DNA of 64,000 nucleotides from Brasenia schreberi (GCA_036023115.1 JAYKKT010000076.1:5022001-5086000), one strand, 5' to 3'. Positions 1-10,140 are shown, counted from the first letter of the stretch. Numbers and translations are program-made. The notes: generated from the letters alone by a model not told the origin.

Positions 1-391
1 ATTTTTCTTTTTTCAAGTCTGGTTTCTTTCTTTTGGAAAGAGACTTTAAATGGGAAATTCCCTTTTGATTTGGGCCTTTGTTTTCCTTTTGTTTTCCTTT
101 TGGAAGGGGAAAAGAAGAGGGGAGGACTTATCCCAAGCCTACACTTGATCCATTCCAGATCAGCCTATTTAGAAATAGCACGTACTACTTGCAAGTATCT
201 TGCTATGTTGAACTAGGCCTTTCTTTGTAAAACGAAGGATTTTGAAATGCAACCACGATTTTGAAAACTCCACTTTTCACAAGTGCGAATTCTCTTACTT
301 AGGGTCACACGAGTTCGCCTTTGCACCTATTCACATGTCTCAGGGCAGCTATCCCTATAAAATTTTCGAAAACTGGAATTTAATCCAGATC

Positions 392-3300
392 CTACACATG
401 ATACTTCTTTAAGTATTGAATATTGATAGGATCTGCTAAATTCCTACCTTCTACATCGATCAACCAATACGAATTGTTCGTAGTGGTTGCTCGCACAACA
501 TAGGGTCCATCCCAGTTGGGGCGCCACTTGCCTAGGGGGTGTGGGCCACGATGATGGATGGTTTTCAAGACCAGATCCCCCACTTCAAAGTGGCGAGGTC
601 TCATGTGTTTGCTATAATGTCGGGCTATCCTTTGCCGGTATGCACGAGCATGATCCATAGCAAGGAGTCTCCTCTCATCTAGCAAATCTAGTTCGGCCAT
701 CCTAGCATGCTGAAGCGTCTCTAGGGGGAGGTCGAGTGCAATGGATGTATGGAATGAATGCAGTTGGGTATGAATGGGAAGAATGGCGTTTGTGCCATAG
801 ACCAATTCGAATGGTGTGGCATTCGTGGGAGTTCGGATGGAAGTCCGATAAGCCCATAAGGCTTCATCCAGCTTCTCATGCCACCTCCTACCCTTCTCTA
901 AGGTCTTCTCAATGATACCAATGAGAGTCTTGTTTGTGGCTTCGGCTTGGCCGTTGCCTTGAGGGTAGTAGGGCGAGGAGAAGTGGTGAGTTATGCCATA
1001 CGTGTTGCACAACTTAACCATCCGCTCGTTCTTGAATGGGGTACCATTATCAGACACAAGGTCTCGTGGTACCCCAAATCGAGCCAAGATATTCCTCCGG
1101 ATGAAAGCCACCACATGTTGCCCCATTACATTTGTTAGGGAAATGGCTTCCACCCACTTGGAGAAATACTCCGTGGCTGCTAAAATAAAACGATGCCCAT
1201 TTGAGGCCTTTGGAAATATGGGGCCTACAATGTCAAACGCCCACATGGTAAATGGCCAGGGGCTGACCACGGAATGCAATGCAGATGAAGGGATATGAAT
1301 GGCGTGCCCATGCACTTGACATGGATGACACTTCCTAACATGATCGTGACAATCCTTTTTCAGGGTGGACCAAAAATAACCCCCTCTAAGTATTTTCATT
1401 GCCATCATGTTGGCATTAACATGACCTCCACATTCTCCGTCGTGGAACTCGTGCATCACTATCCTAGCCTCCTCTAGGTCGATACACCTAAGCAGAATGC
1501 CAGTAAAACTCTTTTTGTATAAGACCCCACCCAGAATGGTGTATCGGGTCGAAATCTTACGAATGAATGCCCTATCTTTGGATGTGGCATCCTCGGTGAA
1601 TCCCCCATTTTCTAAAAATTGTTTTATGTCATAGAACCAGGGTTTTTCAATAGACCCTGGGTTGTTTTGGCAAATATCCAAGTCGTGTGTGGATGGATGG
1701 GGCGCATGCCATATTTCCAAAGATCTGGTCCCTGAAATGGGATCGACCTTCAGGGCTGAACCCAAGGAAGAGAGGGCATCGGCGATGCCATTGTCCTCTC
1801 TTCCCACGTGTGTGAGCTTACACGACTGGAAGGATTGGACCAATCGAGTGGCCAACTCGTGATATGGAAGTAGTTTTTCATTACGTACTTGCCAAATTTT
1901 TAAAACCTGGTTTATGACAAGGAGCGAATCTCCAAAGACCTCGATGCATGATGCCCCTAGAGTTTTCGAAATCCTTAAGCCTTGTATGAGTGCTTCATAC
2001 TCAGCTACGTTGTTGGAACATTCGAAATCTAGGCGGACTGCTATGGGAATCTCGCCCTTTTCAGGGGAGATTAGGATGATCCCGGCACCAGCCCCTCGTT
2101 GGTTTCGTGCCCCGTCGAAGTGCATCGTCCACACTTGGTTTTCGAAAGAATTTGCCAAAATGTGGTTTTGAGAATGGTTTTGCAATATGCCTTCATCAGG
2201 CATTTCGACAAGAGTGGGATATGCGTCCTCCAAGGGGAAGTCAGCCACGTAATCTGCTAGGGCTTGCCCCTTAACGGAGATCTGGTGATGGTATTTTAGA
2301 TCATACTCCATTAGAAGGAGTTGCCATTTGCCCAATCTACCTGTGAGAATGGGTTTTTCGAACAAGTGCTTGATTGGATCAAGCTTGGACACTATCCAGA
2401 TCTCATGATCTAGGAAGTAGTGTCTGAATTTCTGGCAGGCCCAGACTAGGGCCAAGCACGTCTTCTCCATGGCTTGATAATTTCGTTCATAAGCCAAGAG
2501 AGTTTTCGAAATATAGTAGATGGCATACTCCTTATGGGTGTCATCCTCGTATTGAGCCAACAGGGCTCCTAAAGCGTTTACATGCACGGAGATGTATAAT
2601 AACAGCGGTTTTCCTTGCTTTGGAGGATTCAAAACGGGGGGATTAACCAAGTATGCCTTTAGTCTCTCGAAGGACTTTTGGCATTCGTCATCCCATAAGA
2701 ATTTCGTACCCTTCCTCAACAGTTTGTTGAAGGGTTCGCATCTAGTTGCCAGATTCGATATGAATCGGCGCACAGATTGTAATCGACCCTGGAGGCTACG
2801 GACTTGGGTGAGATTGGAGGGTGGAGCCATGTCTATGATGGCTCGACACTTAGAGGGGTCGACTTCTATTCCCCTTTGGCTCACCATAAAGCCTAGAAGC
2901 TTTCCTGATTCTACCCCGAACACACATTTTTGAGGGTTTAGCTTTACTTTGTAAAGCCTAAGCCTTTCGAAGATTTTTTGTAAACATTCGATATGGGTGC
3001 ATCGGGTTTTGGATTTTGCCAAGAGATCATCTACATACACTTCTACAAGCTCGTGAATTTGATCATGGAAGATCGTGTTCATGGCTCGTTGGTATGTTGC
3101 GCCGGCATTTTTCAAACCAAAGGGCATGACTGTATAGCAGTACGTGCCCCATGGGGTTGTGAAGGCGGTCTTACCCTGATCTCGTGGACTTAGTTTGATT
3201 TGATTATAGCCTGAATAGCCATCCATGAATGAAAACATTTCATGATTTGCAGTACTATCGACTATCATATCTATGTTTGGTACAGGATAATTATCCTTTG

Positions 3301-4078
3301 GAGTGGCTTTATTCAGGTTTCTGAAATCGATGCATATTCGAATTTTCCCATTGGTTTTTCGAACTACAACGATATTTGACAACCAATCAGAATACGCAAT
3401 GGGTTTTATAAATCCGGCTTTTAGCAGATCTTCTAAACCCTCTTTGACTTGCGTGTGTACATTCGGGTGTATTTTCCTAAGCTTCTGCTTTATTGGTTTT
3501 ACACCTACATCTAAGGGAAGACGATGCTCGACTATGCTGGGATCTATGCCCGGCATGTCTTCATACGTCCATGCAAACACATCTAAATAGGTCCGTAGAA
3601 ATGCAATGAATGCTAACTTTTCAGTTTCATGCAAGCATGCGCCTATTTTGATGGTTTTGGGATTGGAATCATCCCCTAGGTTCACCTCTACGAAATCTCC
3701 TCCTACTGATTGGGAAGGTCTTTCAAAATCGAGAATTCTATGAAATTCTGGGAGCTCAGAAGCGGGATCTTCCTCAAGGGGATCCACTTCTGGGCTTTGA
3801 TCATTCTCGTGGGCTATAGACCCGAGGGAACTTGATGCGTGGTTTTCAAAATAACCTGGTTTTGTACTTGGATTTTCAAGTGATTTCGAAATTTTTGGTC
3901 TGGCTATGCAGACGACGTTTCTTTCGAAATTCTTTTCTTTCGCCAAAGTTAAACCAGGAGCAGCTATGTACAAAATCTTTTTGGTATTTTCCAATTTTTC
4001 GATTTTTTTGGGTTTTTGTAAAACAAGAACTTTGGGAACTATACAAAGCACACTTTTTTCGAGTTTTTGCTTTTCCAT
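392..4078 (-). CDS. gypsy pol polyprotein: RT, RNase H, second RNase H, integrase
   Basis: Intact 1228-codon ORF. By residue: a basic, repeat-like N-terminus (1-70); reverse transcriptase about 190-380 with the YVDDLL catalytic box near 349; Ty3-type RNase H about 490-590; a second, archaeal-type RNase H about 648-780 starting at the MHFDGA motif; integrase with an HHCC zinc finger about 876-920 (HEFHDGECGGH ... CHPCQ), a DD35E core (Asp in WAFDIVG near 953, Asp in SDNGTPF near 1010, Glu in GQAEATNK near 1044) and a WDGPY motif near 1192. These copy the element RNA and insert the cDNA. The extra RNase H places the element in the Tat lineage. There is no protease here; it is encoded by the preceding ORF. 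The first in-frame Met is at 4078, but the real N-terminus may come from splicing or readthrough, because an in-frame stop lies just upstream. Confidence 0.93.
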   Translation of the reverse strand: MEKQKLEKSVLCIVPKVLVLQKPKKIEKLENTKKILYIAAPGLTLAKEKNFERNVVCIARPKISKSLENPSTKPGYFENHASSSLGSIAHENDQSPEVDPLEEDPASELPEFHRILDFERPSQSVGGDFVEVNLGDDSNPKTIKIGACLHETEKLAFIAFLRTYLDVFAWTYEDMPGIDPSIVEHRLPLDVGVKPIKQKLRKIHPNVHTQVKEGLEDLLKAGFIKPIAYSDWLSNIVVVRKTNGKIRICIDFRNLNKATPKDNYPVPNIDMIVDSTANHEMFSFMDGYSGYNQIKLSPRDQGKTAFTTPWGTYCYTVMPFGLKNAGATYQRAMNTIFHDQIHELVEVYVDDLLAKSKTRCTHIECLQKIFERLRLYKVKLNPQKCVFGVESGKLLGFMVSQRGIEVDPSKCRAIIDMAPPSNLTQVRSLQGRLQSVRRFISNLATRCEPFNKLLRKGTKFLWDDECQKSFERLKAYLVNPPVLNPPKQGKPLLLYISVHVNALGALLAQYEDDTHKEYAIYYISKTLLAYERNYQAMEKTCLALVWACQKFRHYFLDHEIWIVSKLDPIKHLFEKPILTGRLGKWQLLLMEYDLKYHHQISVKGQALADYVADFPLEDAYPTLVEMPDEGILQNHSQNHILANSFENQVWTMHFDGARNQRGAGAGIILISPEKGEIPIAVRLDFECSNNVAEYEALIQGLRISKTLGASCIEVFGDSLLVINQVLKIWQVRNEKLLPYHELATRLVQSFQSCKLTHVGREDNGIADALSSLGSALKVDPISGTRSLEIWHAPHPSTHDLDICQNNPGSIEKPWFYDIKQFLENGGFTEDATSKDRAFIRKISTRYTILGGVLYKKSFTGILLRCIDLEEARIVMHEFHDGECGGHVNANMMAMKILRGGYFWSTLKKDCHDHVRKCHPCQVHGHAIHIPSSALHSVVSPWPFTMWAFDIVGPIFPKASNGHRFILAATEYFSKWVEAISLTNVMGQHVVAFIRRNILARFGVPRDLVSDNGTPFKNERMVKLCNTYGITHHFSSPYYPQGNGQAEATNKTLIGIIEKTLEKGRRWHEKLDEALWAYRTSIRTPTNATPFELVYGTNAILPIHTQLHSFHTSIALDLPLETLQHARMAELDLLDERRLLAMDHARAYRQRIARHYSKHMRPRHFEVGDLVLKTIHHRGPHPLGKWRPNWDGPYVVRATTTNNSYWLIDVEGRNLADPINIQYLKKYHV

Positions 4079-4154
4079 TGTTTTTGGTTTTTCTTGTTTT
4101 TCGATTTTTTTCGGATTTTAAGTTTTCAAATGTTTTTGGTATTTTTAGAAAAAG

Positions 4155-4197
4155 GGATCTTCCGTCATACCTACAAAGGGAAAACACTATGGGTTAG
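4155..4197 (-). promoter_or_regulatory. candidate splice acceptor after the gag-protease stop
   Basis: After the TAA (4194-4196) the minus strand reads a T-rich tract ending TTTGTAG followed by G (AG at 4171-4172). The older element has the same order: TAA at 11656-11658, then TTTTCTTTGTAGG with AG at 11678-11679. Ogre elements are known to carry an intron between protease and RT that removes stop codons. That this tract is such an acceptor is inference; no donor was located, and in this copy a further stop near 4122 precedes the pol Met. Confidence 0.45.
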
Positions 4198-6206
4198 ACT
4201 CGGAATAGGAGGTCTAAACCATAGGTTTCTTCTAAGACAGGCTCCGGGGCACCCTTGACCCAGGTGGTCACAGGGGGTGGCTCCGGCGGTATTCGGGGAG
4301 TATAGCCGATCCCGTATCGGCTTGGATTGGCCCTAGGAAGGATGGGCTCTAGGAGACCCTGGTTTTGTGCCCCTAGACTTTTGTAGGGCGTGTAGCCCAT
4401 GTTTAATAACATGTTCCACGACCTTTTGTTTTTTGAAAAGATGGGATATAAGTCGTGGTCCTGGAACATGCTATCGTCCATATTAGGCTCGTAGGGCCTT
4501 TTGTCCAGGGGTTTTGGAAATAGGGAACGCTTGGGTTTTCCTAGGAGGATTAGAGTTGGGAGGGGGCCTGCTTTGGGCGGCCCCTTCACACATACAACCT
4601 TCCTAGGGTTGTTCAACACGAGCCGAGGTGGCTCAACCATGATTTGCCCCAGGTTAGCCTCATGGGCCTGGGAGCTCGATAAACAAGGGGAGTTTATGAT
4701 CCCCTGAAGCTGTGGGTGACTCTCACCTAGGATCACTACGACTTGGTCCCTAAAAGGGATCTTGACACACTTGTGGAAGGTGGATGGCACAGCGCACAAA
4801 CTGTGTATCCAGGGTCTTCCCAGCAACAGGTTATAATGGGGGTGGATGTCTAAGACATGGAACACCCCCGTGTGTTCAATCCCTCCCGTTTCCATTGGGA
4901 GTTCGATGGATCCTAAAGGCCTAGACGCATTCCCATCGTATCCAGTGATAACGATGGGGCTTGGGTTCACTGAAGCCAAGGTGACTCTGATTTTGTACGC
5001 CACGTGAAGTGGAAGGATGTTGAGCCCTCCTCCACCATCGACTAGGCACCTGTCCAGAGAGTGGTTGTTTAGAACCACCTCGATATGCAGGGCCTGGTTA
5101 TGGGTTTCGTAGGGTCTATCTACATCATCTTCCGAAAAGGTGATGGGCGATTTTGCTCCTAACAAAGCCACTTGGGCAGACAAGGACTCCGGACTTATGT
5201 TCGAATCAACCTTGGCCCTTTCTAGAATTTTCTCTAAGACAAGTCTATGCCTAGGCGAGGTTTTGATAAGCTCTAGGATAGACATGTGAATAGGAATCTT
5301 TGAAAGGTGGTTTTCGAAATCATAAGGATTTAGGATGATTTTGTCCTTATCTGCTTTTGGCGGACCACTAGGGATACATGCTTTTGAGGGGCCAGGCACA
5401 CTGACCACCTTTTGAGCACCTTGAAGGTGCGGGGGTTGGTAGATCCTCCCGGATCTAGTGACTTCCCCCACGACCAGCCTAGGGTTCGCGCTAAACTTGG
5501 CTCTAAGGATGAGCTGAGGAGAACCTTGGATTTTCAAAACTGGTTTTGCCGGGGTTTCCACTTTTGATGGTCCCCGAATGACGACTTGGGCGGGCCTCTT
5601 GTATAGTACAAGGATGGGCGCACAAGCAGGTCGACCAGGTTCGGGCTTTCGCGCTAGTTCCTTGGAAATGGTGAGGGTACATACCTCCTTTCCTTTCCCA
5701 CTGCCACTGGCGTGTTTGGGAAAGGGTTCCTTGAAGATAGCTTGAGGTGGCTCAGATTCCGCAGTGACCTGGAGCCGGCCCTCCGCTATCAAGTTCTCAA
5801 TTTTATTTAGAAGAGAGAAGCACCGTTTGGTATCATGGCCTTTGAGCCGATGATACTTGCAAAACCGGTTTAAATACCCCCCTTTGGACGTGACTCCTTC
5901 GGGGATTTCAGGGAGTTCGATCATGCCCTGGGCAAGTAGGAGGTCTAGGACCTCCGACACAGGTTGCCCCAGCGGAGTGTACTCCCGTTTTTCAATTGGT
6001 TTTGAAAAATTGCGTTCTCTCTTATTTTCTATTTTTTCGAAATTTTTAGAAGTGCCCGCCATGCCTGGATCCACCCGGACATTGGCGATTTTATGGGGCT
6101 TTGCCCCTTTGTCCGTTGTGGGCAGCCCATATGCAATGGGCTTTTCCACACGTGTTTTGGGAACGGCACTTCCTTTCCATAAGTGGTCGTATGTCCCTTT
6201 TCGCAA
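4194..6206 (-). CDS. gypsy gag C-terminal part plus aspartic protease
   Basis: Open frame of 670 codons ending FRV-stop. Near residues 113-127 is a Cys/His cluster (CKYHRLKGHDTKRC) resembling a zinc knuckle, expected in nucleocapsid. The retroviral-type protease is near residue 387 with the active-site stretch LVDGGGGLNILP followed by a second conserved block ending GRPWIHS near 465; D-G-G replaces the commoner D-T/S-G. The rest is proline- and lysine-rich linker with repeated KVVCVKGPPKAG-like segments. The N-terminal Met is probably not a true start: the frame stays open upstream and the same protein appears to begin in the ORF at 7072 in another frame, so a small indel near 6240 splits gag. 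Its stop and the following acceptor-like tract are shared with the older copy at 11656. Confidence 0.85.
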   Translation of the reverse strand: MRKGTYDHLWKGSAVPKTRVEKPIAYGLPTTDKGAKPHKIANVRVDPGMAGTSKNFEKIENKRERNFSKPIEKREYTPLGQPVSEVLDLLLAQGMIELPEIPEGVTSKGGYLNRFCKYHRLKGHDTKRCFSLLNKIENLIAEGRLQVTAESEPPQAIFKEPFPKHASGSGKGKEVCTLTISKELARKPEPGRPACAPILVLYKRPAQVVIRGPSKVETPAKPVLKIQGSPQLILRAKFSANPRLVVGEVTRSGRIYQPPHLQGAQKVVSVPGPSKACIPSGPPKADKDKIILNPYDFENHLSKIPIHMSILELIKTSPRHRLVLEKILERAKVDSNISPESLSAQVALLGAKSPITFSEDDVDRPYETHNQALHIEVVLNNHSLDRCLVDGGGGLNILPLHVAYKIRVTLASVNPSPIVITGYDGNASRPLGSIELPMETGGIEHTGVFHVLDIHPHYNLLLGRPWIHSLCAVPSTFHKCVKIPFRDQVVVILGESHPQLQGIINSPCLSSSQAHEANLGQIMVEPPRLVLNNPRKVVCVKGPPKAGPLPTLILLGKPKRSLFPKPLDKRPYEPNMDDSMFQDHDLYPIFSKNKRSWNMLLNMGYTPYKSLGAQNQGLLEPILPRANPSRYGIGYTPRIPPEPPPVTTWVKGAPEPVLEETYGLDLLFRV

Positions 6207-7072
6207 GTTGGTTTCGAAAAGGGAGGCTTTTTGATCAACTTATGGAAAGTTGAAATCTCATGGAGCGAGAGAAGGGTTTTTAACTCGCTTTTAAAATTAT
6301 CCAGGATGAGCATTACTGCGCATCCTTCGGATATAGGCTCTCGCACTTGGCCTAAAAGAGACCTCCATCTTATAATGAAGGCATGCACGTCTTCGTTCAT
6401 GCCTTGCTTTGTATCCCTTAAAGTATTCAGGGTTGGCGTGACTTCCACGTTGTGTGCAAATCTTTGCATGAAGCAGTTCGCTAACTCTTCAAAAGTAGCG
6501 AACTGGCTTAAGTCGTAGGAAGCCAGCCATTTGGCAGCTGTGCCTTTAAGGGATAGAGGGAACCAATACACCCATTTCATCGAGTCCTTTTTCTTCTTAT
6601 GGGCTCGACGTGAGAAAAGCTGCAAGTGAGACCTAGGGTCTCCCATGCCATCATACCGATGGAAGTTCGGTATTTCATCGTCACTGTCTGTTTCGTAATC
6701 CATAGGAAGGAAATCAGACAGGGCGTAGCTTCTTTTCTCTTTATTTTGCCCTTTCAGCAGCTGCTGTAGGGCTTTACGGTCCTTTTGTGTGAAGGACTCG
6801 TGGTATTGGTTGCCTTCCATTACGGAGGCTTCTTTTTGCTTGCGAGGTTTTTCCATTTTCTTTTTAGGCCTTTGTTCACCGTTTGATGAACACGAATCGC
6901 CTACTTCAGCCTCTTGGCTGAGAGCATCGATTTTGGCCTCAAATTCCCTTCTCAAGTCCTCGATTTCATCTAGTTTTATTTTGTTTTTCAAAATCCTCCT
7001 AGAGTGAGAACTTGATGCGCATGAGCCTTGGCTCGACACTTCACTTGGATTGGATTTTGACATGCTTTTCAA
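6029..7072 (-). CDS. gypsy gag, N-terminal part (frameshifted)
   Basis: The ORF starts 109 bases after the primer binding site. Residues 1-60 are Ser-rich; 50-65 form a charged segment (RREFEAKIDALSQEA) also seen in the decayed copy at 44 kb. About 165-275 is the retrotransposon gag capsid domain (PLSLKGTAAKWL near 176, HAFIIRWRSL near 230). After residue about 278 (TFHK) the homologous reading continues in another frame, so the last ~70 codons to 6029 are an out-of-frame extension rather than real gag; the true continuation is the ORF 6206-4194. A single-base indel near 6240 is the simplest cause. A programmed frameshift is possible but would be unusual in the middle of gag. Confidence 0.8.
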   Translation of the reverse strand: MKSMSKSNPSEVSSQGSCASSSHSRRILKNKIKLDEIEDLRREFEAKIDALSQEAEVGDSCSSNGEQRPKKKMEKPRKQKEASVMEGNQYHESFTQKDRKALQQLLKGQNKEKRSYALSDFLPMDYETDSDDEIPNFHRYDGMGDPRSHLQLFSRRAHKKKKDSMKWVYWFPLSLKGTAAKWLASYDLSQFATFEELANCFMQRFAHNVEVTPTLNTLRDTKQGMNEDVHAFIIRWRSLLGQVREPISEGCAVMLILDNFKSELKTLLSLHEISTFHKLIKKPPFSKPTCEKGHTTTYGKEVPFPKHVWKSPLHMGCPQRTKGQSPIKSPMSGWIQAWRALLKISKK

Positions 7073-7180
7073 GCTTTTTCAAAATTTCCTAAGTGAAAAC
7101 AAAGAAAACAAGTTAAAATGACACCTTTATAAAATTTTCGCAAGACTCCTACAAGTAAACTCGTTTTTTGAAAAGGCTCA

Positions 7181-7200
7181 CGTCCCACCGGGCGTGCCAA
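7181..7200 (-). other. primer binding site of the gypsy element
   Basis: Minus strand TTGGCACGCCCGGTGGGACG begins four bases after the LTR terminus TACA (7205-7208). A near-identical motif, TTTGGCATGCCTGGTGGGAC, lies at the same place behind the related LTR at 43820. The primer tRNA was not identified. Confidence 0.75.
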
Positions 7201-7729
7201 TCTCTGTAGACGCGCGAAAATCCCCGCCTCTTCGCCCCTTTCGTGGCTTGGAGTGGATCTTATCGTGCGTCTAAGGCCTAGATATACAAACAGGGCGTGC
7301 CAGCTAGCTTACTTAAGCTAGCGAAGATATATCAATACTGACTTCTAAACGTGGCGACTGTGAGCAAGTGAGCTCTTGTCGTCGCAGACCTTCTTGCACC
7401 GATGCGCAAGGGTCAGTCTGTACGCTTTTACAAAAAATCGAGTTTTAGGGAGAAAGTCTACGAAACGGTTCGAGGTGTCTATTTCGGGTCTTTAAGATGC
7501 GATTGCATGTTTTAGATCACGTGGATTTGCACGTGCCTAAGTCTTTTCTTTTATCCCTTTTTGGGTCGCCTAGTTTGTGTGTTATGAACACTCCACTACA
7601 TGGGCGAATTCGAGCGGGGGTTGCTTTGATGCAATATGCGTCCTACCTCGTGGTATGGCGTAGATGCAATGCAAACTCACGCTACTCCAAAGGGAAAACC
7701 CGAAATGTAAAGACAATGCTGAAGGGAAA

Positions 7730-7800
7730 TAACAGAAGGGAAATAACCGAAGGGAAATAACCGAAGGGAAATAACCGAAGGGAAATAACCGAAGGGAGAT
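7730..7800. repeat. short GAAGGGAAATAACC tandem repeat in the LTR
   Basis: About five copies of a 15-bp unit (GAAGGGAAATAACCG) in a row, in the LTR next to the 110-bp array. Confidence 0.85.
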
Positions 7801-7839
7801 ATGTATATATCTTATGTATATGAGCCCTTACTCGGGTCT

Positions 7840-8570
7840 TGCAAATAAGAGCGAAGGCTCAATGTGGGTGCGTGCTTGAATTGAAAGACTTACACACACG
7901 ACATGAAATTAAACCCAAATATAAATTGCAGTATGGCCTTGACTAAGGTCTTGGGAGTAAGAGCGAAGGCTCAATGTGTGTGAGAGTGTTTGAATTGAAG
8001 TACTACACACACGACATAAATGAAACCCAAATATAACTGCAATAAGGCCTTTACTAAGGTCTTGGGAGTAAGAGCGAAGGCTCAATGTGTGTGAGAGTGT
8101 TTGAATTGAAGTACTACACACACGACATAAATGAAACCCAAATATAACTGCAATAAGGCCTTTACTAAGGTCTTGGGAGTAAGAGCGAAGGCTCAATGTG
8201 TGTGAAAGTGCTTGAATTGAAAGACTACTCACATGACAAGAAATGAAACCCAAATAGTATAGGTCGGCCCTTACTTGGGTCTTTCAAATAAGAGCGAAAG
8301 CTCAATGTGTGTGAGAGTGTTTAAATTGAAAGACTTACTCACACGACATGAAATGAAACCCAAATAGTATAGGTCGGCCCTTACTTGGGTCTTTCAAATA
8401 AGAGCGAAAGCTCAATGTGTGTGAGAGTGTTTAAATTGAAAGACTTACTCACACGACATGAAATGAAACCCAAATAGTATAGGTCGGCCCTTACTTGGGT
8501 CTTTCAAATAAGAGCGAAAGCTCAATGTGTGTGAGAGTGTTTAAATTGAAAGACAACACACCCAACTTAA
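7840..8570 (-). repeat. ~110-bp tandem repeat array inside the gypsy LTR
   Basis: Landmarks recur at 7950, 8061, 8172, 8281, 8391 and 8501, a period of 109-111 bp, giving about six and a half units. Each unit holds the mini-palindrome GAGCGAAGGCTC (GAGC/GCTC stem) and a TGTGTGTGAGAGTG ... CACACGAC pair. The units fall in two classes: the three nearer 7950 and the three nearer 8281-8501. Short ORFs across the array are by-products of the period. Confidence 0.9.
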
Positions 8571-8949
8571 ACAAAACCCTTCGGGAATGAAATATATACG
8601 TATACTTATATATTAGGGGCTGATTAGGCCCGTGTGTGTTCAAAGTTGTGCACGACTAAGAGAGTGCACGTGTGTGTGGTTGTGCCAAGCCACGTTATTA
8701 CAAGCGGGGGGAGACTAGGCTCCGTTATTACAACCCCGTATCAAATTGAATTTCAAGCAAGCGTATGACTAAAGACCGAGTTTAGAAACTTACAAGTAGC
8801 TGGTCCGTAGAGGTCTTGCTTGAGCGTGGCCTTGGCTTTGGGCTGCAAACGGGAGCTCCGCGAAGGTATGTGACCAAGAGTGCTGGCCGGCTGCAAATGG
8901 GGCGCGGGATGGACGCCTTGAAGGGGATCGGTGGCAAGTGGGCGGCGCC

Positions 8950-9960
8950 TCCAAGTAGGGAGTTTAGAGTGGCTGACTAAGTGGGTCTTAGGGTCACTAG
9001 GGAAGTTAGGGACTTAGGGAAACTGGACCTAAAAGGTGAGCTAGTGGGAAGGCCAAGAGGACGCCTAGGGGGAGGTCGGCCGAATGGGAGGTGGTGGCTG
9101 AGTAGTGGCCAGCCACTTGGGTTATCCTAGGTTCGGCTAGGCTTAGATGGTGGCGGCAAAGAGGTTGAGCTAAGGGGAAGATGGGTGGCTAAGAGTGGGG
9201 AGGTGGTAGAGAGTGGTTTTGAGGGAGTTTGGGGCACTTACCGAATGGGGAGAGGTGGCGGATGAAATGGGAAGCAGGCGGGCAGGTGACTGTTGGCTGG
9301 TTCGGTTGGGTGGAGGTGGTGGCGTCCGGCTGAGGGATGGTGGTGGTGGATGGAAGAGGGAAGGTGGCGGTGCAGGTGGTGGCTGGTGGAGCAGGTGGAG
9401 CAGTTGGGGAGTGGAGCAGGCGGGCGGATTGGAGAGTGGAATCGGCTGGGCTGAGGTGAGGGCTCCCACTTGAAAACCCGCCCACAAGGAGGGGGGTTTA
9501 AATAGGGGATGGGTAGGTCGGTTAGGGCTGGGCTGTGGGTAGTGGTTAGGTGGTTTAGGTAGGGTGGTATGTAGATAAGGTGGGCTGGATGGGGCTGGGC
9601 CAGATATTTTAAAACTAGGTGTTTGGGAAAATCGTGGGCTAAGGGTGGTTTAGGGGTTTAGGGCTAGGTTAGGTGGTTGGGTTTTAGGGTGAGGTTTAGT
9701 GAGCTAGGTTAGGTGGTTTAGGCTAGGTTTAGGCTAGGATTAGGGAAATTAATCTAGGTTTAGGGAAGGATTAGGGAAGTGGGTTAGGTGATTAGGTTGG
9801 GATTAGGCCGGGATTAGGGAAGTGGGTTAGGTGATTAGGTTCAGATTAGGGGTGGATTAGGGGTTTAGGCTAGGTTTAGGTATTTTTGGCTAGGTTTAGG
9901 TGATGGAGCTCCCTTAGCATGGCCCATAAACCTTGATCATCCCATGTTGGTGCAGCCCTA
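8950..9960 (-). repeat. low-complexity CCTAA/CCACC-rich part of the gypsy LTR
   Basis: On the plus strand, G/T-rich DNA with many irregular copies of GGTTTAGG, GGCTAGG and GGATTAGGG (densest at 9630-9900) and a GGTGG-rich segment at 9060-9450. It corresponds to the AACCTAGC-rich part of the solo LTR (19550-21300). ORFs here are compositional artefacts. Confidence 0.75.
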
Positions 9961-10130
9961 GGTTAGGTTTTAGCTAATTACAAGCTTAAACCCACTCAAT
10001 TAGGCTAAACCACAAGATTAAACCCAAACTTGACACACAAGTCAAGCTTAATACAACACTCTTGATATTTATCACCCCCACTCTCTCTCATGCCCAATAT
10101 CCCACGTGAATTTCAAGTGGGCCCCACCTT

Positions 10131-10140
10131 CATTTATGAG
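10131..10140 (-). promoter_or_regulatory. degenerate TATA box of the gypsy LTR
   Basis: Minus strand CTCATAAATG lies just after the repeated GGATTTGGAT block, the position where the solo LTR has CTATAAATAGG (19274). The match is imperfect; position is the main argument. Confidence 0.4.

Noticed and set aside
7909..8253. Minus-strand ORF with three repeated blocks
   Set aside because: It is the 111-bp period of the LTR array read in frame.
9170..9487. Overlapping Pro-rich ORFs on both strands
   Set aside because: GGTGG-rich low-complexity LTR sequence opens several frames at once; no domain.
9630..9900. TTTAGGG-like repeats suggesting interstitial telomere DNA
   Set aside because: The motifs are irregular (GGTTAGG, GGCTAGG, GGATTAGGG) and lie within a defined LTR whose relatives have an AACCTAGC-type minisatellite at the same place; they look like LTR composition, not telomere repeats.
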